From NCBI GenBank assembly GCA_019915135.1, contig JAHLMK010000002.1, forward strand, positions 930,001 to 994,000: DNA of 64,000 nucleotides, in the 5' to 3' direction. Each line of letters starts with the position of its first letter. The first letter of the stretch is position 1. This DNA comes from Strobilurus pachycystidiatus (taxonomy: Eukaryota > Basidiomycota > Agaricomycetes > Agaricales > Physalacriaceae). Made by a program: the position numbers and the translations under genes. The notes under the pieces were generated by a model. That model was not told the DNA's origin. It ran no database searches and was given only the letters and a program-made list of their open reading frames with translations. Below are positions 22,815 to 33,836 of the stretch, one piece after another.

Positions 22815-24907
22815 ATGGAACGGACCAGTGTTTCCTCTGAGGCACAGCGGGCCGTCGATACGAAGGACGAGACCGCTTTGACAGCGCGCCTGGACGAGTG
22901 CTCCGAAAGTCTCCCCGTCGTGGAATATCGACTTTACAAGAGACGTTATGCTGGGCTTATCGGAATGGTGGGGAAAAGGATTCGCATTCCAGTTTGACGC
23001 GTCCTAACGACCATCAAGATTATTCTCAATCTCGTTAGCGCCTTGAGCTGGCCTTGGTTCGGTCCTATATCCAATAATGGTTCGCTGATCCACGAAACGA
23101 CGCCACATCCCCCGCTCAAGCCCTGTTCCTAGTCTCTGCGGAGTTTCAGATATCACTTGATGAGGTCAACTGGCTCGGAAATCTCGTCGCCTGTATCTAC
23201 CTACCTACTGCCCTCCTGATACCTCCCTTTATTGCTCGTTATGGGATTCGCCGATGTGTCAGTATTTCTCGTTATTCTTGTGGATCAGTGGCGATATTGA
23301 ACTAACATTCACTACGGATAGTGCGATGTTGGCGCGATTTGCCTCATCATCTCTGCCTGGGTGCGCTACGCGGGCACGACTAGATCGCTTCCGACACGGG
23401 GTGCCTACGCCCTGTTGATGTTTGGACAGGTGCGGAGAGTATCCGTAATTTCGCTTGGGTCTAACACTCTCGAGATGTGTTCAGTTCTTTGCCTCCATCG
23501 CCCAGCCAATCTTCCAGGTGCTAGGTCCCAAGTATTCAGAAACTTGGTTCAGTCTACAGGGTCGCACCACAGCTACCATGATCATTTCAATTGGTACTTC
23601 CATCTCTGCTCATGCAAAACGCGTTTCTGATCTATCGTAACTACTCCTACATAGCTAATCCTGTAGGAGGGGCTATCGGGCAATTGTTGAGTCCACTCGT
23701 CGTCGATACGCGGCATTCGGTATGAACTGAGTCAACTATTCAAACCTCGCTTCACCTGTAATCTCTAGATCCTCGTCCTTGGTATCATCTGTACTGCGGC
23801 TACCCCCGCCGTTTTTCTAATTGGAGCTGCTCCGCCAACGCCTCCCAGTAAGCCATAATTCAACGTAGCGATGTACTCACTAATTGGCAACGACAGCTTA
23901 CTCTGCATCTGTACCGTCGCCTTCCCTCTTGTCTCTCGGGCGACGCATGATTGGCGTAGACAAGTCCGATGGAGATCACTTCATGACCCCGCGCGAGCGT
24001 TTAGACTTTTTCATCCTATTCGTCGTCTTTTCCATCTTGGTTGGCGCGTGAGTTATGCCTACAAACTGGTCTCTTCAATTGTATCACTCACCTATCGCGA
24101 GCCGTTAGCAACAATTCGTTCTCTATCCTCACCTCGCAGATATTTGTGCGTCACAGTTTCGCTATATGTTCCCCTTGCTCATTCTTCGCAGGAACCGTAC
24201 GGATACTCAAGCGACACCGCTGGGTTCTTGGGAGTACGTTCATCTCCGAGTCAATGAATGTGCACTCATGAGTGAAACCTATTCATAGGCATGTTTGTTG
24301 CTCACGGGTATTGTCGCAGCCATAGTCACAGCGCCACTGTTTGATCGCGTTTTTACTCGTCATCTGGCGATTACAACCAAGCTGTTCGTTCCCATCATAG
24401 CCGTCGCTTGGCTTGCAATGATCTGGGCAGGTAAACCTTCCAGTGGAGTTCATGTGCACCTGAAGATGTCGCTCATAAACTCGCAGTGAAACCGAATAAC
24501 GTTGCAGGGCTTTACGCTCTCATGGTGATCTTGGGTGTCACCTCGATCACCATGTTGCCAGTAGCTCTGGAACTAGCTTGCGATCTGACGCGCAATGCGG
24601 ACGGATCGTCCTCTCTACTCTGGTTTGGTGGTAACCTTCTCGCTATAGTATTCATTCTCGGTGTGTTCTTCTGAAACAAGTCACCAAATGGTACTAATGC
24701 TGTAACGCAGTCGAAGGGGCCCTTCGCGCAGGTGACGCGGCGAACCCGCCGCTCAACATGCACCGTGCCTTGATATTCAATGGAACGATCATCATGATAG
24801 TATCCTCGTCTGTCTTCTTGTTGAAAGGAAAGCAGGTCAGGAAAGATATAGACGAAATCAAGCTGAAGGAATCGAGAGATATGTTGTCCAATTCGCAATC
24901 TGTCTAA
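22815..24907 (+). CDS. MFS transporter, SLC49 (FLVCR/DIRC2)-like
   Basis: Twelve-span major-facilitator protein resembling the SLC49 group, whose animal members carry heme, choline or pyridoxine; the fungal substrate is unknown. The coding region starts MERTSVSSEAQ at 22815 and is cut by about ten short introns whose phases I could follow. Recognisable pieces are NLVSALSWPWFGPISNN, DEVNWLGNLVACIYLPTALL, ARYGIRRC (the loop 2-3 motif), FFASIAQPIFQVLGPKYSE, AIGQLLSPLVV, GYSSDTAGFLGACLLLTGIV, ALYALMVILGVTSITMLPVA-like spans and LALELACDLTRN-like loops. It ends KESRDMLSNSQSV. The long central loop (RRMIGVDKSDGDHF) is cytosolic. All conserved segments are present, so it should be functional. Confidence 0.82.
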
Positions 24908-25068
24908 GCCAAATTACTTGCTCACTTAATGATCTTTTGTGTAATGAATAGCTCTACTGTTGTATTGAATGGATGTTCGTTTCTAACGGTGCAGTGAGCT
25001 GTTTGGAACACATCTCGAGAAACAAGCTGCGCTATACTACTCACCAACTCGAACTTCCTTGACAATAG

Positions 25069-26308
25069 GGTATGACCACTGGCATGCGCTATTCGGTGGA
25101 AGGCTGCCAGTGACGAAACCGCGGGCGACACGAGAAGGCTGCCTCGCTGTCGCATTGGCAATGCTACTATAGCACGACAGGCTCTATCTCTGACATTCCC
25201 CTGACAGACTGAGCGCTTGCGAGCTCCCAGCAGATGGGGACCGAGAAAAGGTGAATGAGTATTATGAAGGAAGCCCGCGTACCCCGACGCTAGAAGCTCA
25301 TATAATGTGTATCCCAGCATTCTGTACGAGTCAACCTGCGGGCATCCAGCACTGTCTACGATATCGATGTGGCGCACTGCCTCTTCTCTGCTCATGCTCG
25401 CTCTCGTCTCTTGCAAGGTCGTCCTGGCGGCCGAAGAGCACCACAACCACGCGGAGAACCTCGACCCGTCGTGCCCCAAAGGCTACTATGCAGGCGTCAC
25501 CGTGACCTATGGCCAGTACAACATTCCCATCGATACCTTGTACGCCAAGATCGGATCATTCCACCACGCAGAGTGGTATGTGAGTAGTACTTTCATTGTT
25601 CAAGCGCCCACCAGTACAAGCTCTGATCACAACGTAGATCGGGGGGAGCACCAACAACACTGGGAAAGACAACACTCTCGGGGCTACACGTGCGACCATC
25701 TATGATGGCGTCCCATTTGAGGAGCGTCTGGTTCGAGTTTATCAGACTCCATCCGAGAGAATGCTGGCCTGGAAGTCCGTTATACCCACCCCGGTCGCAA
25801 ACGGACAGGTGTCCCACGTCTCAACATACACCGAGGAACATAGACTTATGAGCATTTGTGGCGGCACAGCAGTATGAGTTACTCTCTGTTACTCTGCTTT
25901 GCATATACTCCAGTCATCGACACCCCGTCCCACAGGTCCTGGTGAATATGTTCACCGTTCAGTGTGCAGACGATCTGGTGAACGCCTGGGCTGTCTTGCG
26001 GAGAACCAGAGCGGCAGCCTTGAATAACGTGATTGTTGAGTTGGGAGGGAAGGAGTTCCTAGGGACGTGCCCAGGCAAGAGTTTCTGAAAAAAAATTCGA
26101 GTGCCATCTTACCAAGGCTTCATACAGGTCCGCTATAAGTTTGCCTTGAAAGCGCATTTTGAGTGGCTCGTTTCGTTGATCATCAAGTGCGTTGAATTAG
26201 GACCATACCATCCGTGGTATGCAGTAAACATACAAGTTCGCATAAGAATTAGGCATCATCAGTACGCAGGCAATTTGAGCATTTTCCTGAGTGCACCCAA
26301 TTCCTTCT
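25069..26308 (+). repeat. Tandem duplication, copy A
   Basis: About 1.24 kb closely similar to 26684-27931. It contains a promoter, a three-exon secreted-protein gene, its 3' flank, and at the right edge ~50 bases matching the last codons of the minus-strand ELL gene (27882-27931). Similarity stops at CCAATTCCTTCT. Confidence 0.9.
25367..26088 (+). CDS. Small secreted protein, tandem paralogue A
   Basis: Function unknown. Exons 25367-25579, 25638-25871 and 25936-26088 join in phase 0 to 199 residues. Residues 1-21 (MWRTASSLLMLALVSCKVVL) form a signal peptide, followed by AEEHHNHAENLDP, then CPKGYYAGVTVTYGQYNI, GGSTNNTGKDN, a basic/hydrophobic middle, and VNMFTVQCADDLVNAW near the end, finishing GTCPGKSF. 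Four cysteines remain after signal cleavage. I know no domain match. A TATAAT sequence at 25301-25306 sits 61 bases before the ATG and is conserved in the paralogue. The ATG of MWRTASS is chosen because the two copies agree from there on. Both paralogues are intact, so both are probably expressed. Confidence 0.75.
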
Positions 26309-26683
26309 GGGCGTGGAAGGCGGCGAGTTATGAACTGACGAGCGTGGTTTTCTAGCGGCCCGGATGCGATGAAAAGGTGGCTGCGACGGTGGACCTCCGT
26401 TTCATCTGTAGTAGACTCATCAGGCAGCAACCCCAGAATTCACCGGTTACATAATGTTCTCACAGTCTTGACGACGCGTCGCGTCGGTGCTTATGGGTAT
26501 GTAGATGCTGTTCTCAGCGGCGGAGCGGTTGCTCGACGGCGCTTTGGGTAACTGAGAACAAAATATGAAGTTGAATAGGTCGGGGATTAGCCCTTGCTAG
26601 TTGGCTCTATACATGCACGCGTTACGCAGCGCCGGTTAATGTCCAGTATAGACACCGATCGCGAGCGCGTCGACGCGTAGGGT
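26309..26683. other. Spacer between the duplicated units
   Basis: 375 bases that match neither copy. No gene, repeat or mobile-element end is visible. Confidence 0.5.
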
Positions 26684-27931
26684 ATGACTGCTGGCATGCT
26701 ATTCGGTGGAAGGCTGCCAGTGACAACGCCGCGGGCAACACTAGAAGGCTGCCTCGCTGTCGCATAGCCAATGCTACTGTAGCACGACAGGCTCTAGAGT
26801 CTATCTCTGACTTGCCTCTGACAGACTGAGCGCTTGTGAGCTCCCAGCTGAAGGGGACCGAGAGAAGGCGGATAGTAGCAAGGAAGCCCGCGTACCCGAC
26901 GCTAGAAGCTCAGACTGGCACAATATAATGTGCATCCCAGCATTCCGTACCATTCAACCTTCGGGCCTTCAGCACTGTCTACGATGTCGATGTGGCGCAC
27001 TGCCTCTTCTCTGCTCGTGTTCGCTCTCCTCTCTTGCAAGGTCGCCGTAGCGGCCGAAGAGCACCACAACCACACGGAGAACCTCGACCCGACGTGCCCT
27101 AAAGGCTACTATGCAGGCGTCACCGTGACCTATGGCCAGTACAACATTCCCATCGATACCTTGTACGCCAAGATCGGATCATTCCACCATGCAGAGTGGT
27201 ATGTGAGTAGTGCTTTCATTGTTCAAGCGCCCACCAGTACAAGCTCTGATCACAACGTAGATCGGGGGGAGCACCAACAACACTGGGAAAGACAACACTC
27301 TCGGGGCTACACGTGCAACTACCTATGATGGTGTCCCATTCAAGGAGCGTCTGGTTCGAGTTTATCAGACTCCATCCGAGAGAATGCTGGCCTGGAAGTC
27401 CCTTATACCCTTCTCGGTCGCGAACCCGAGCGGCGGACAGGTGTCCTACATCCCAACATACACCGAGGAACATAGACTAATGAGCATTTGTGGCGGCACA
27501 GCAGTATGAGTTACTCTGCTTTCGCTTACGATCCAGTCACCGACACCCGTCCCTACAGGTCCTTGTGAATATGTTCGACGTTCATTGTGCAGACGATCTA
27601 GTGAACGCCTGGGATGTCTGGCGGAGGATCAGAGCGGCAGCCTTGAATAACGTGATTGTCGAGTTGGGAGGGAAGGAGTTCTTAGGAACGTGCCCAGGCA
27701 AGAATTTCTGAAAACTTTTTGAGCGCCGTCTTACCAGGGCTTTATACAGGTCCGCTATAAGTTTGCCTTGAAGGCGCATTTTGAGTGGCTCGTTTCGTTG
27801 ATCATCAAGTGCGTTAAATTAGGACCATACCATCCGTGGTATGCAGTAAACATACAAGTCCGCATAAGAATTAGAATATCATCAGTACGCAGGCAATTTG
27901 AGCATTTTCCTGAGTGCACCCAATTCCTTCT
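26684..27931 (+). repeat. Tandem duplication, copy B (adjacent to intact ELL)
   Basis: Second copy of 25069-26308. Its right end runs into the intact ELL coding sequence, so this is the arrangement from which copy A was probably made. Confidence 0.9.
26990..27711 (+). CDS. Small secreted protein, tandem paralogue B
   Basis: Paralogue of 25367-26088 with the same three-exon structure and about 200 residues. The signal peptide is MWRTASSLLVFALLSCKVAV. Differences cluster in the signal peptide, in the middle (an added PSGG near PFSVANPSGGQVSYIPTY) and in the last exon (NMFDVHCADD, WDVWRRIRAAALNN), while exon 1 after the signal peptide is almost identical. TATAAT at 26924-26929 precedes the ATG by ~66 bases. 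The 3' end converges on ELL with only 170 bases between stops. Function unknown. Confidence 0.75.
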
Positions 27932-30003
27932 CATAACCCGCATAAACGGTTCTCAACTCCATAAGATCATCGAAATCCATCGGTGTCGCATCTCCGTCGT
28001 CATCCGAGAACGACGCCGAGGTTTGGTCGCCCAGGTCGTCGTACATGTCCTTCAGTATATTCTGCTCATGGCAGAGGCGGTTGTGCGCGCTGATATACTT
28101 GGAATATAGCTTCCTGTACTGCCTACGTCGTAGTTGATCTTCGGAGAGATGGGAGGGGCGTTTGGGAAGTTGTGCTGAGGATGTCGTTGTAGGAGGCGAT
28201 GGAGCTGGGCGCTTCGGTGGCGGGGGCTTGGCAGGAAGCGATTTTGGTACCGGCCTATTCATAAGTGGAATTTCGTTCTCGTCCTCGGAAGACGTGTAGT
28301 CTGTGATCTCGCGTCGTCGTGTCCGATTTTTGTCCGCGGTCTTGGATGACGAGGCCCGTGGTTGTGGCGGTGGAGAGGGTTGTCTTGCCGGCTTTTTGGG
28401 GAGTGGAATCGGGGTAGGAGGAAGAGAAGGAGACGTCTCTTGTTTGACAGGTTTGGGCCGCGGAGCCACCTCCCTTCTACCAGTGGACGTGAATGCTCCA
28501 TCGGCAGTCTTCCGTCGCTTCTGCTTCAAGTGTTCCCCATAATCGTCATCGTCCTCCTCCTTCACGGGCTTCTTCCGCTTTGAACTCTCCCTATCAACAT
28601 CAGGCGACCTCCTTGACCTCTCCCGTTCGATATCGGAATCTCCTCCGCGCAGTTTCTTGACTCGCTGGACAGGGTCCGGCTCTGAGGGACGAGACCGGGA
28701 CAGATCGGGGGTAAGACTGACTCTTTCGCTTTTGACGCGACTAGTCGACTGGTGGGCCTCCTCCTTGCCTCGCTGAAAGCCGGATCCCGGTGGCGGTCGC
28801 CTTGCCGCCGTCGAAGAGCTGCTAGCTGTACTCTTTGACGGAGAGGGCGCTGAGGGAAGAGCATCCTTCCTTGGTGGGGCCTTGGCTTTGGCCTTGGCCT
28901 GTGATTCTATTTTGGAGTCAGCTGCCTTCGTTTTGGGTTTCTTGTCTTTAGTGTCCCTCGCAGGTGTAGGTCTGGCGGTAGATGAGGAAGAGCCTGGGGC
29001 AATGTAAACGAAAGGTATCCATTCAGGATCCGAATCTTTGTAGCCGAGAGTCTGGAGGGCATATCTCCCTGCGCGTGCTATGGCCACCCGATCACCATGT
29101 GGGATATCAAGCATTTCGAAAGGACGAAGTGATTTTAAGACGAGGGGTTTCAGTTGGAGTTTCGCATCCTTTGTCGACGGATCTGATGGCTCGCATATCT
29201 AGGGAGTGTTTGAGTATTGTGGCAAACGAAAGGAGAATGCACGAACCTCATCTAAGATGTGGCGCAGCTCTCTAGTAAGTGCGGCATCTGCACTAGGTTC
29301 GACCAGCTTGATAGCTTCCTGAGCTGTGATGCTCTTTCGCGTGATGGCGCGAATGAAGCGGAATTTGACTTCCTCTGCTTTGTCGCCGTCCAGGGAGGGT
29401 AAGGAAGGGGCTGCTGAAGTGGACGTGGAAGGCTGGCTCTGGGGCCGAGAAACAGGGTCTGAGGGGCGAGGCGCATTGGACTTCATAAACATGGGGGCAG
29501 CATTCTTCTTCTTCTGTCTGCCGGGCGCTGCGATGGTGGGCGGAGTGTCCAGTAACTTGACGCCACGTTCGTTTTTTTGATTGTGGGCAGCCTGCGTTGT
29601 CTTCTGGAGGCGATCTGTGAGGTCCTTGTCGAGAGTAGATTCGACGGCGATCTTGCCGGTGATTGTGGCGAAGGGCTTAAGCGCAGCGGTGGGATTGGAA
29701 CCGATGCGGAGGTAGAGTTCGTGACTGACATCTCCATCCTGTCTGTTGACCGGAAAGAAGGTTTTGTTGATGTATATTCCCTGTGCAAAGCTCAGCCGCG
29801 CCAAAAAGCAGCGTATAGATACGCACAGGTTGAGAACCCAGGTCGACCTCAACGTTCGGCTGTGACTGTTTCTCGAGAGCTTCCAGAGCTTGCCGCGACA
29901 GACGTAAGAGAAGAGCCCGGCGGTTGGTAGGGTGGGTCATGGCCATGGCAGCATCCTTGGGCGGCATGCCGCTCAGCGAGCATACCGTTCCGGGCGGCAA
30001 CAT
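27882..30003 (-). CDS. RNA polymerase II elongation factor ELL
   Basis: Nuclear factor that suppresses RNA polymerase II pausing; fungal members act with EAF. The start at 30003 gives MLPPGTVCSLSG, then LLLRLSRQALEALE, GIYINKTFFPVN, and a middle ELL N-terminal domain with RAITRKSITAQEA and LTRELRHILDE. Conserved KPLVLKSLRPFEMLDIPHGD follows, with GRYALQTLGYKDSDPEW. A long basic, Ser/Pro-rich linker leads to the C-terminal occludin/ELL-like helical region (LRRRQYRKLYSKYISAHNRL, MELRTVYAGYEKELGALRKM). Introns occur after LGSQP and after RHILDE. The last ~16 codons were copied into the neighbouring tandem duplication at ~26259-26308. Confidence 0.85.
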
Positions 30004-30127
30004 GATGGGCGGAGGTAAGACCAAATTCGATCAAACAGTCATTATGTACTGTATTGTTCTCTGATCTACCATCACAATAAATACAGCCATCAGTCCGCGT
30101 CGTGGGCGGCATGCTTTCCTTCTCTCC
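30004..30127. promoter_or_regulatory. Short divergent promoter, ELL / phospholipase B
   Basis: Only 124 bases separate the two ATGs, so the 5' leaders or promoters must overlap or be very short. Upstream ATGs inside this space keep the exact start sites uncertain. Confidence 0.4.
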
Positions 30128-32492
30128 ATGTTCTCGCTGTTCCTCTTTCTCGTGCCTGCGCTCGCCCAGTCGTCCGTCACTGACTATGCGCCATCCACCA
30201 ATGTGGAATGTCCAGACATAACAAACACAGAGTTCGTTCGTGTGTTTTCTCCGACCAATCAGACAATACATCCCCTGGAACAAGAGTACATCACCACACG
30301 CAACGCCACTGTTCTCTCACAGGCCTGGCCGGACTGGCTTGGGAATGGCTCTCTACTCGGCTACGACCTTGACGCATTCCAAGGGCTGTATCCTACTCTT
30401 GGAATAGCTATACCTGGAGGGGGTTTGCGCGCAGCACAATACGGCGCGGCTACTCTTCACGCTCTGGATGGTCGCAATGACACAGCCCGTGAGGCACACA
30501 CCGGCGGTCTTCTACAGGTGGCATCTTACATCTCTGGTCTATCGGGTATGTCGGGCGCGCTGCTTTGTTCCTATCGTTTGAATTTCATCTATCATTCAGG
30601 CGGATCATGGGTGACTGGGTCACTGTTGTTCAATGACTGGCCCGACATATTGGACCTGGTCTTCGGCAATGGCGACGACCTCAGCGGGTGGCTGCTTGAT
30701 CTACCGTTCGCAACGCCGGACGGTGATAATCTCTTCTCTGATGACAACCAGTACTTCTTCGGTAGCATCCTCTGGAGCGTCAAGGCGAAAGCCGATGCGG
30801 GGATGTATGTCGTCTCATCCAGTCTCTTTTCACTTGAATTGACCACTTGGCAGTGACACGAGTCTTACCGATCCTTGGGCTCGCATGATATCCTATCACT
30901 TCCTCAACCAGACATCGCGGAAGAACTTCTTCTTGAATGACTCAGCTCACGGAGCTGGTCAACTCTGGTCTCACATTCCCAGCATCCCTTCATTCCAGAA
31001 ACATCTCGTCCCATTTCCGTTGGTTGTCGCTGATTCCCGGCCAGTCGGTTCCAACTCGACGGCTGCTCTTGATCTTGACGCGGTTGTTTACGAGGTCAAA
31101 ACCAAGTCAGCTCTCTACAACCTCTCTAATTCTTCTTGTAGATCACTCCCTTTGAACTCGCATCCTATGATCCCAACCTTTCGGCTGGCGCCAACATCAC
31201 ATTTGCCGGGACGCATCTCACAAATGGACAGCCTGCCAATGGCACAGCTTGCGTTCACGGTTTTGATCAGGCCGGTTTCATGATGGGAACCAGTGCGAGT
31301 CTGTTCAATCAGATTCTCGACTTCGCGCGTAACACGATCGGTGGGTTCTCAGGCGATGACGGGAAAGGACTACTATACGTTCTGTCGCGGCAGCTTCAAG
31401 AAGTCCGGACACGCGCTGACGACGTTGCCAACTGGCCGAATCCTTTTAACGGCCTGAAGAATGATACTTTCGTCGACAGTGACTCAAGCTGGATAGAGCT
31501 CATCGACGGAGCGTCCAACCTAGAAAATACTCCCTACGGTCCTCATTTCGTCAAGGCTCGTGGCGTCGATGTCGTCGTAGCGCTGCAAGCCAGCGCAGAT
31601 GACAAGCATCAGTGGCCCAAGTGAGCACCGACTTCCCGACCTCATGCAACGCCAAGCGACTGACGATATCATAGCGGAACCTCGGAAATCTTCTCATCCA
31701 AGCGTCTGGCCGATCAGCTGTTAGTTTCACATCAACAATTTCCCCCCATCCCGCAGTCGTTCGACGCTTGGGTGAGTACTGGTGTCAACGCGCGACCAAC
31801 ATTCTTCGGCTGTGACCCCACCCAAAACCCACCCGAATACATGCTGGTCATTTCTATCCCTCAAGCGCCACCATTCAATGGAGATCATCCTGTCATGAAG
31901 TAAGGCTGCCTCTGCTGAGTTTTGTGGCTAGCGCTTAACATTGCTATCTAGTACCGACACATTTCGCCTCACGTATACCCAGAAATTTAGCAGGGTATAC
32001 TTCGATCAGGTCTTCGCGAACACCATCTCTGGCTTCGTTCCAAACACCACCGACGCAGACCCCAACTTTGGCTTATGTCTACAGTGCGCAGCGCTAGACC
32101 GCGGACGGTACAAAGTGTCGCCTGTCATCGACCGCTCTGATTTCTGCCAAACGTGTTTTAAGCAGTACTGTTACGACGAAAGCAACCCTCCGAGTAGGAG
32201 TGAAATTCCGGGCAGGAAGCTGATTTTCGTGGACCCCGATCCGCAGGGGGTGTTCTCGTTCTTGTCGCGGAACAAGTTCAAGCTTTTGGGAGGTGTGATT
32301 GGATTGGTTGCACTCGTAGCGGGTCTGATTGGAGGCTTGATTTGGTGGAAGAAGAGGAAGCAGAAGGACCAATATCAGCGTGTCAACAACCTGCACGATG
32401 ATGTTGATGGCGCGTCGCCGCAGAGCAAGTACAGTTCGTATGTACGACCTGAGTCATCATACGAGCTGCCAGAGTATCGAGGTAGTATATGA
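30128..32492 (+). CDS. Lysophospholipase / phospholipase B with C-terminal membrane span
   Basis: Secretory-pathway PLB of the cPLA2-like superfamily that removes acyl chains from phospholipids. The signal peptide is MFSLFLFLVPALAQ. The nucleophile elbow GLSGGSW is completed across an intron (GLSG|GSWVTG), with the oxyanion stretch GIAIPGGGLRAAQYGA upstream. The second catalytic motif, usually DGG with an N.P follow-up, appears as LIDGASNLENTPYGPH. Many N-glycosylation sequons and a late Cys-rich block (CLQCAALDRGRY, CQTCFKQYC) are present. Instead of a GPI signal the protein ends with a span (LLGGVIGLVALVAGLIGGLI), a basic WKKRKQK stop-transfer and a ~45-residue cytosolic tail ending YRGSI. 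Exons join cleanly throughout. Confidence 0.88.
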
Positions 32493-33788
32493 TGGCTACA
32501 TTTTTTTTGGACTCACGTACTGTATGGTATTTCGTTTCTTTAGGTTGGACATGCATGTTGTATGTATATTACACACATTTTGTATTCATTCAAAGGACAT
32601 CCTTGTGCATTCTGATCAAAAAATCCGTGCTGCGCGCCACCGCGCCACGCATCTGAAGAAAGTATGCCAACCCAACCAACAGAGCTACGCGATTCGCGCG
32701 TGCGTCCGCAAAATTCATGACGATTGTGCAGTTGGCATCGGCGTGTTGGGGTCTTGTCGTGAATTATAATTGCAGTCGAGTAAGGTTACCATAGAAGCCC
32801 TACGAAAGTCAAAGAGTTGAGAAGCGATTGACGAACATGCCTTGACAACATGTTTGGAGGTCGCAAGTTGGATGCAGGGGCAGTGACCGGTTTTTGTATG
32901 TGGGGAAAGACAGCAGGATGTAGGGCACCAGTAGGGCACATAAGTAAACCGGAATAACAATACAGCAGTCTGTTCTCTCTGCCTTTGACGAGATTGAAAG
33001 TGAGGTTGGGACGCGTGTGTATAAGTGCATCGTCATAGCAAGGACATGCGCGAGGGAGATTCATTGAAGAAGTAGAGTGACTGCCATCGCTATACAGGCC
33101 AAGGAAACATATGGTGACAGACGCTCGCCTGGAGGGATGGTGTGAGATGGAAGCAGCGAGGCAGCTCGTACTGGATGTCGTACCAATGCGTGCAGACATG
33201 AAGAATATACCGAGGAAGCTGTCAGCCGGCGTCAGCATTGTGTTGAATGACTTGAACAGCATATGCGCACCCTTCCTTGTTCCTATCGACAAGCCTGGGT
33301 GCGAGTGCACGGACGTACGTGCAGGTGCAGATCAGGAGAAGGATAACAAGAAGAAGGGATTGAAAGTTGAATAGCGCGGACTGTGCAGCAGCATATTAGC
33401 CGTCAATACAGCAGAATATAGGCTGAGACCAACCATTCGCGATGATTCTGAAGGAGGCAAACGTGTGGTCGTGGCAGGGTCGTGAAGTGCCCGTGACAGC
33501 CGGGAGCAAGGAACAAAATCCCGGGCTATTTCCGTCCGCGGCACTGTCCGGCACGCTGATTGCTGCGTCAGCGGCACTTGACACATTTTTTCTTCTGCAC
33601 AAGCGTGCGAATTCCCCATTCTTCCTTCCCTACAGCCACAGCACACCAACGACTGCACCCTCAACAGTCGCCTTGCCCTCCTGTGAGTCAATTTCCGGAC
33701 AGATCCATTGTCGCTTTCGACTCTCGCGTGTGGCGGACGACTTTACAGTCACTTTCCTGCATTTTATACGATTTTTATCGCGCTATCA
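32493..33788. other. Long leader/intergenic region before the Gcn4-like gene
   Basis: About 1.3 kb. It holds the PLB 3' UTR and the promoter and probable 5' leader of the bZIP gene. A 174-codon open frame on the minus strand (32786-33310) and an ATG frame at 33442-33840 have no protein-like composition I can support, but the latter overlaps the bZIP start and could act as an upstream ORF if transcription begins before it. Confidence 0.5.
33684..33690 (+). promoter_or_regulatory. TGAGTCA (GCRE/AP-1-type) element before the Gcn4-like gene
   Basis: A perfect TGA(G/C)TCA palindrome, the known site for Gcn4/Cpc1 bZIP factors, lies ~105-160 bases before the candidate start codons of a Gcn4-like gene. 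The same bases could be a 5' UTR splice donor (GTGAGT, with a possible acceptor TTTACAG near 33750), so it may not be a binding site. Confidence 0.4.
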
Positions 33789-33836
33789 ATGCTACCAGCA
33801 TTTTCATCGCACCATATCTCTGCGATCAGCGCAGAC

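Noticed and set aside
32786..33310. 174-codon minus-strand frame between the phospholipase B and bZIP genes
   Set aside because: No recognisable domain, no splice structure, begins without clear context; more likely leader/intergenic DNA.
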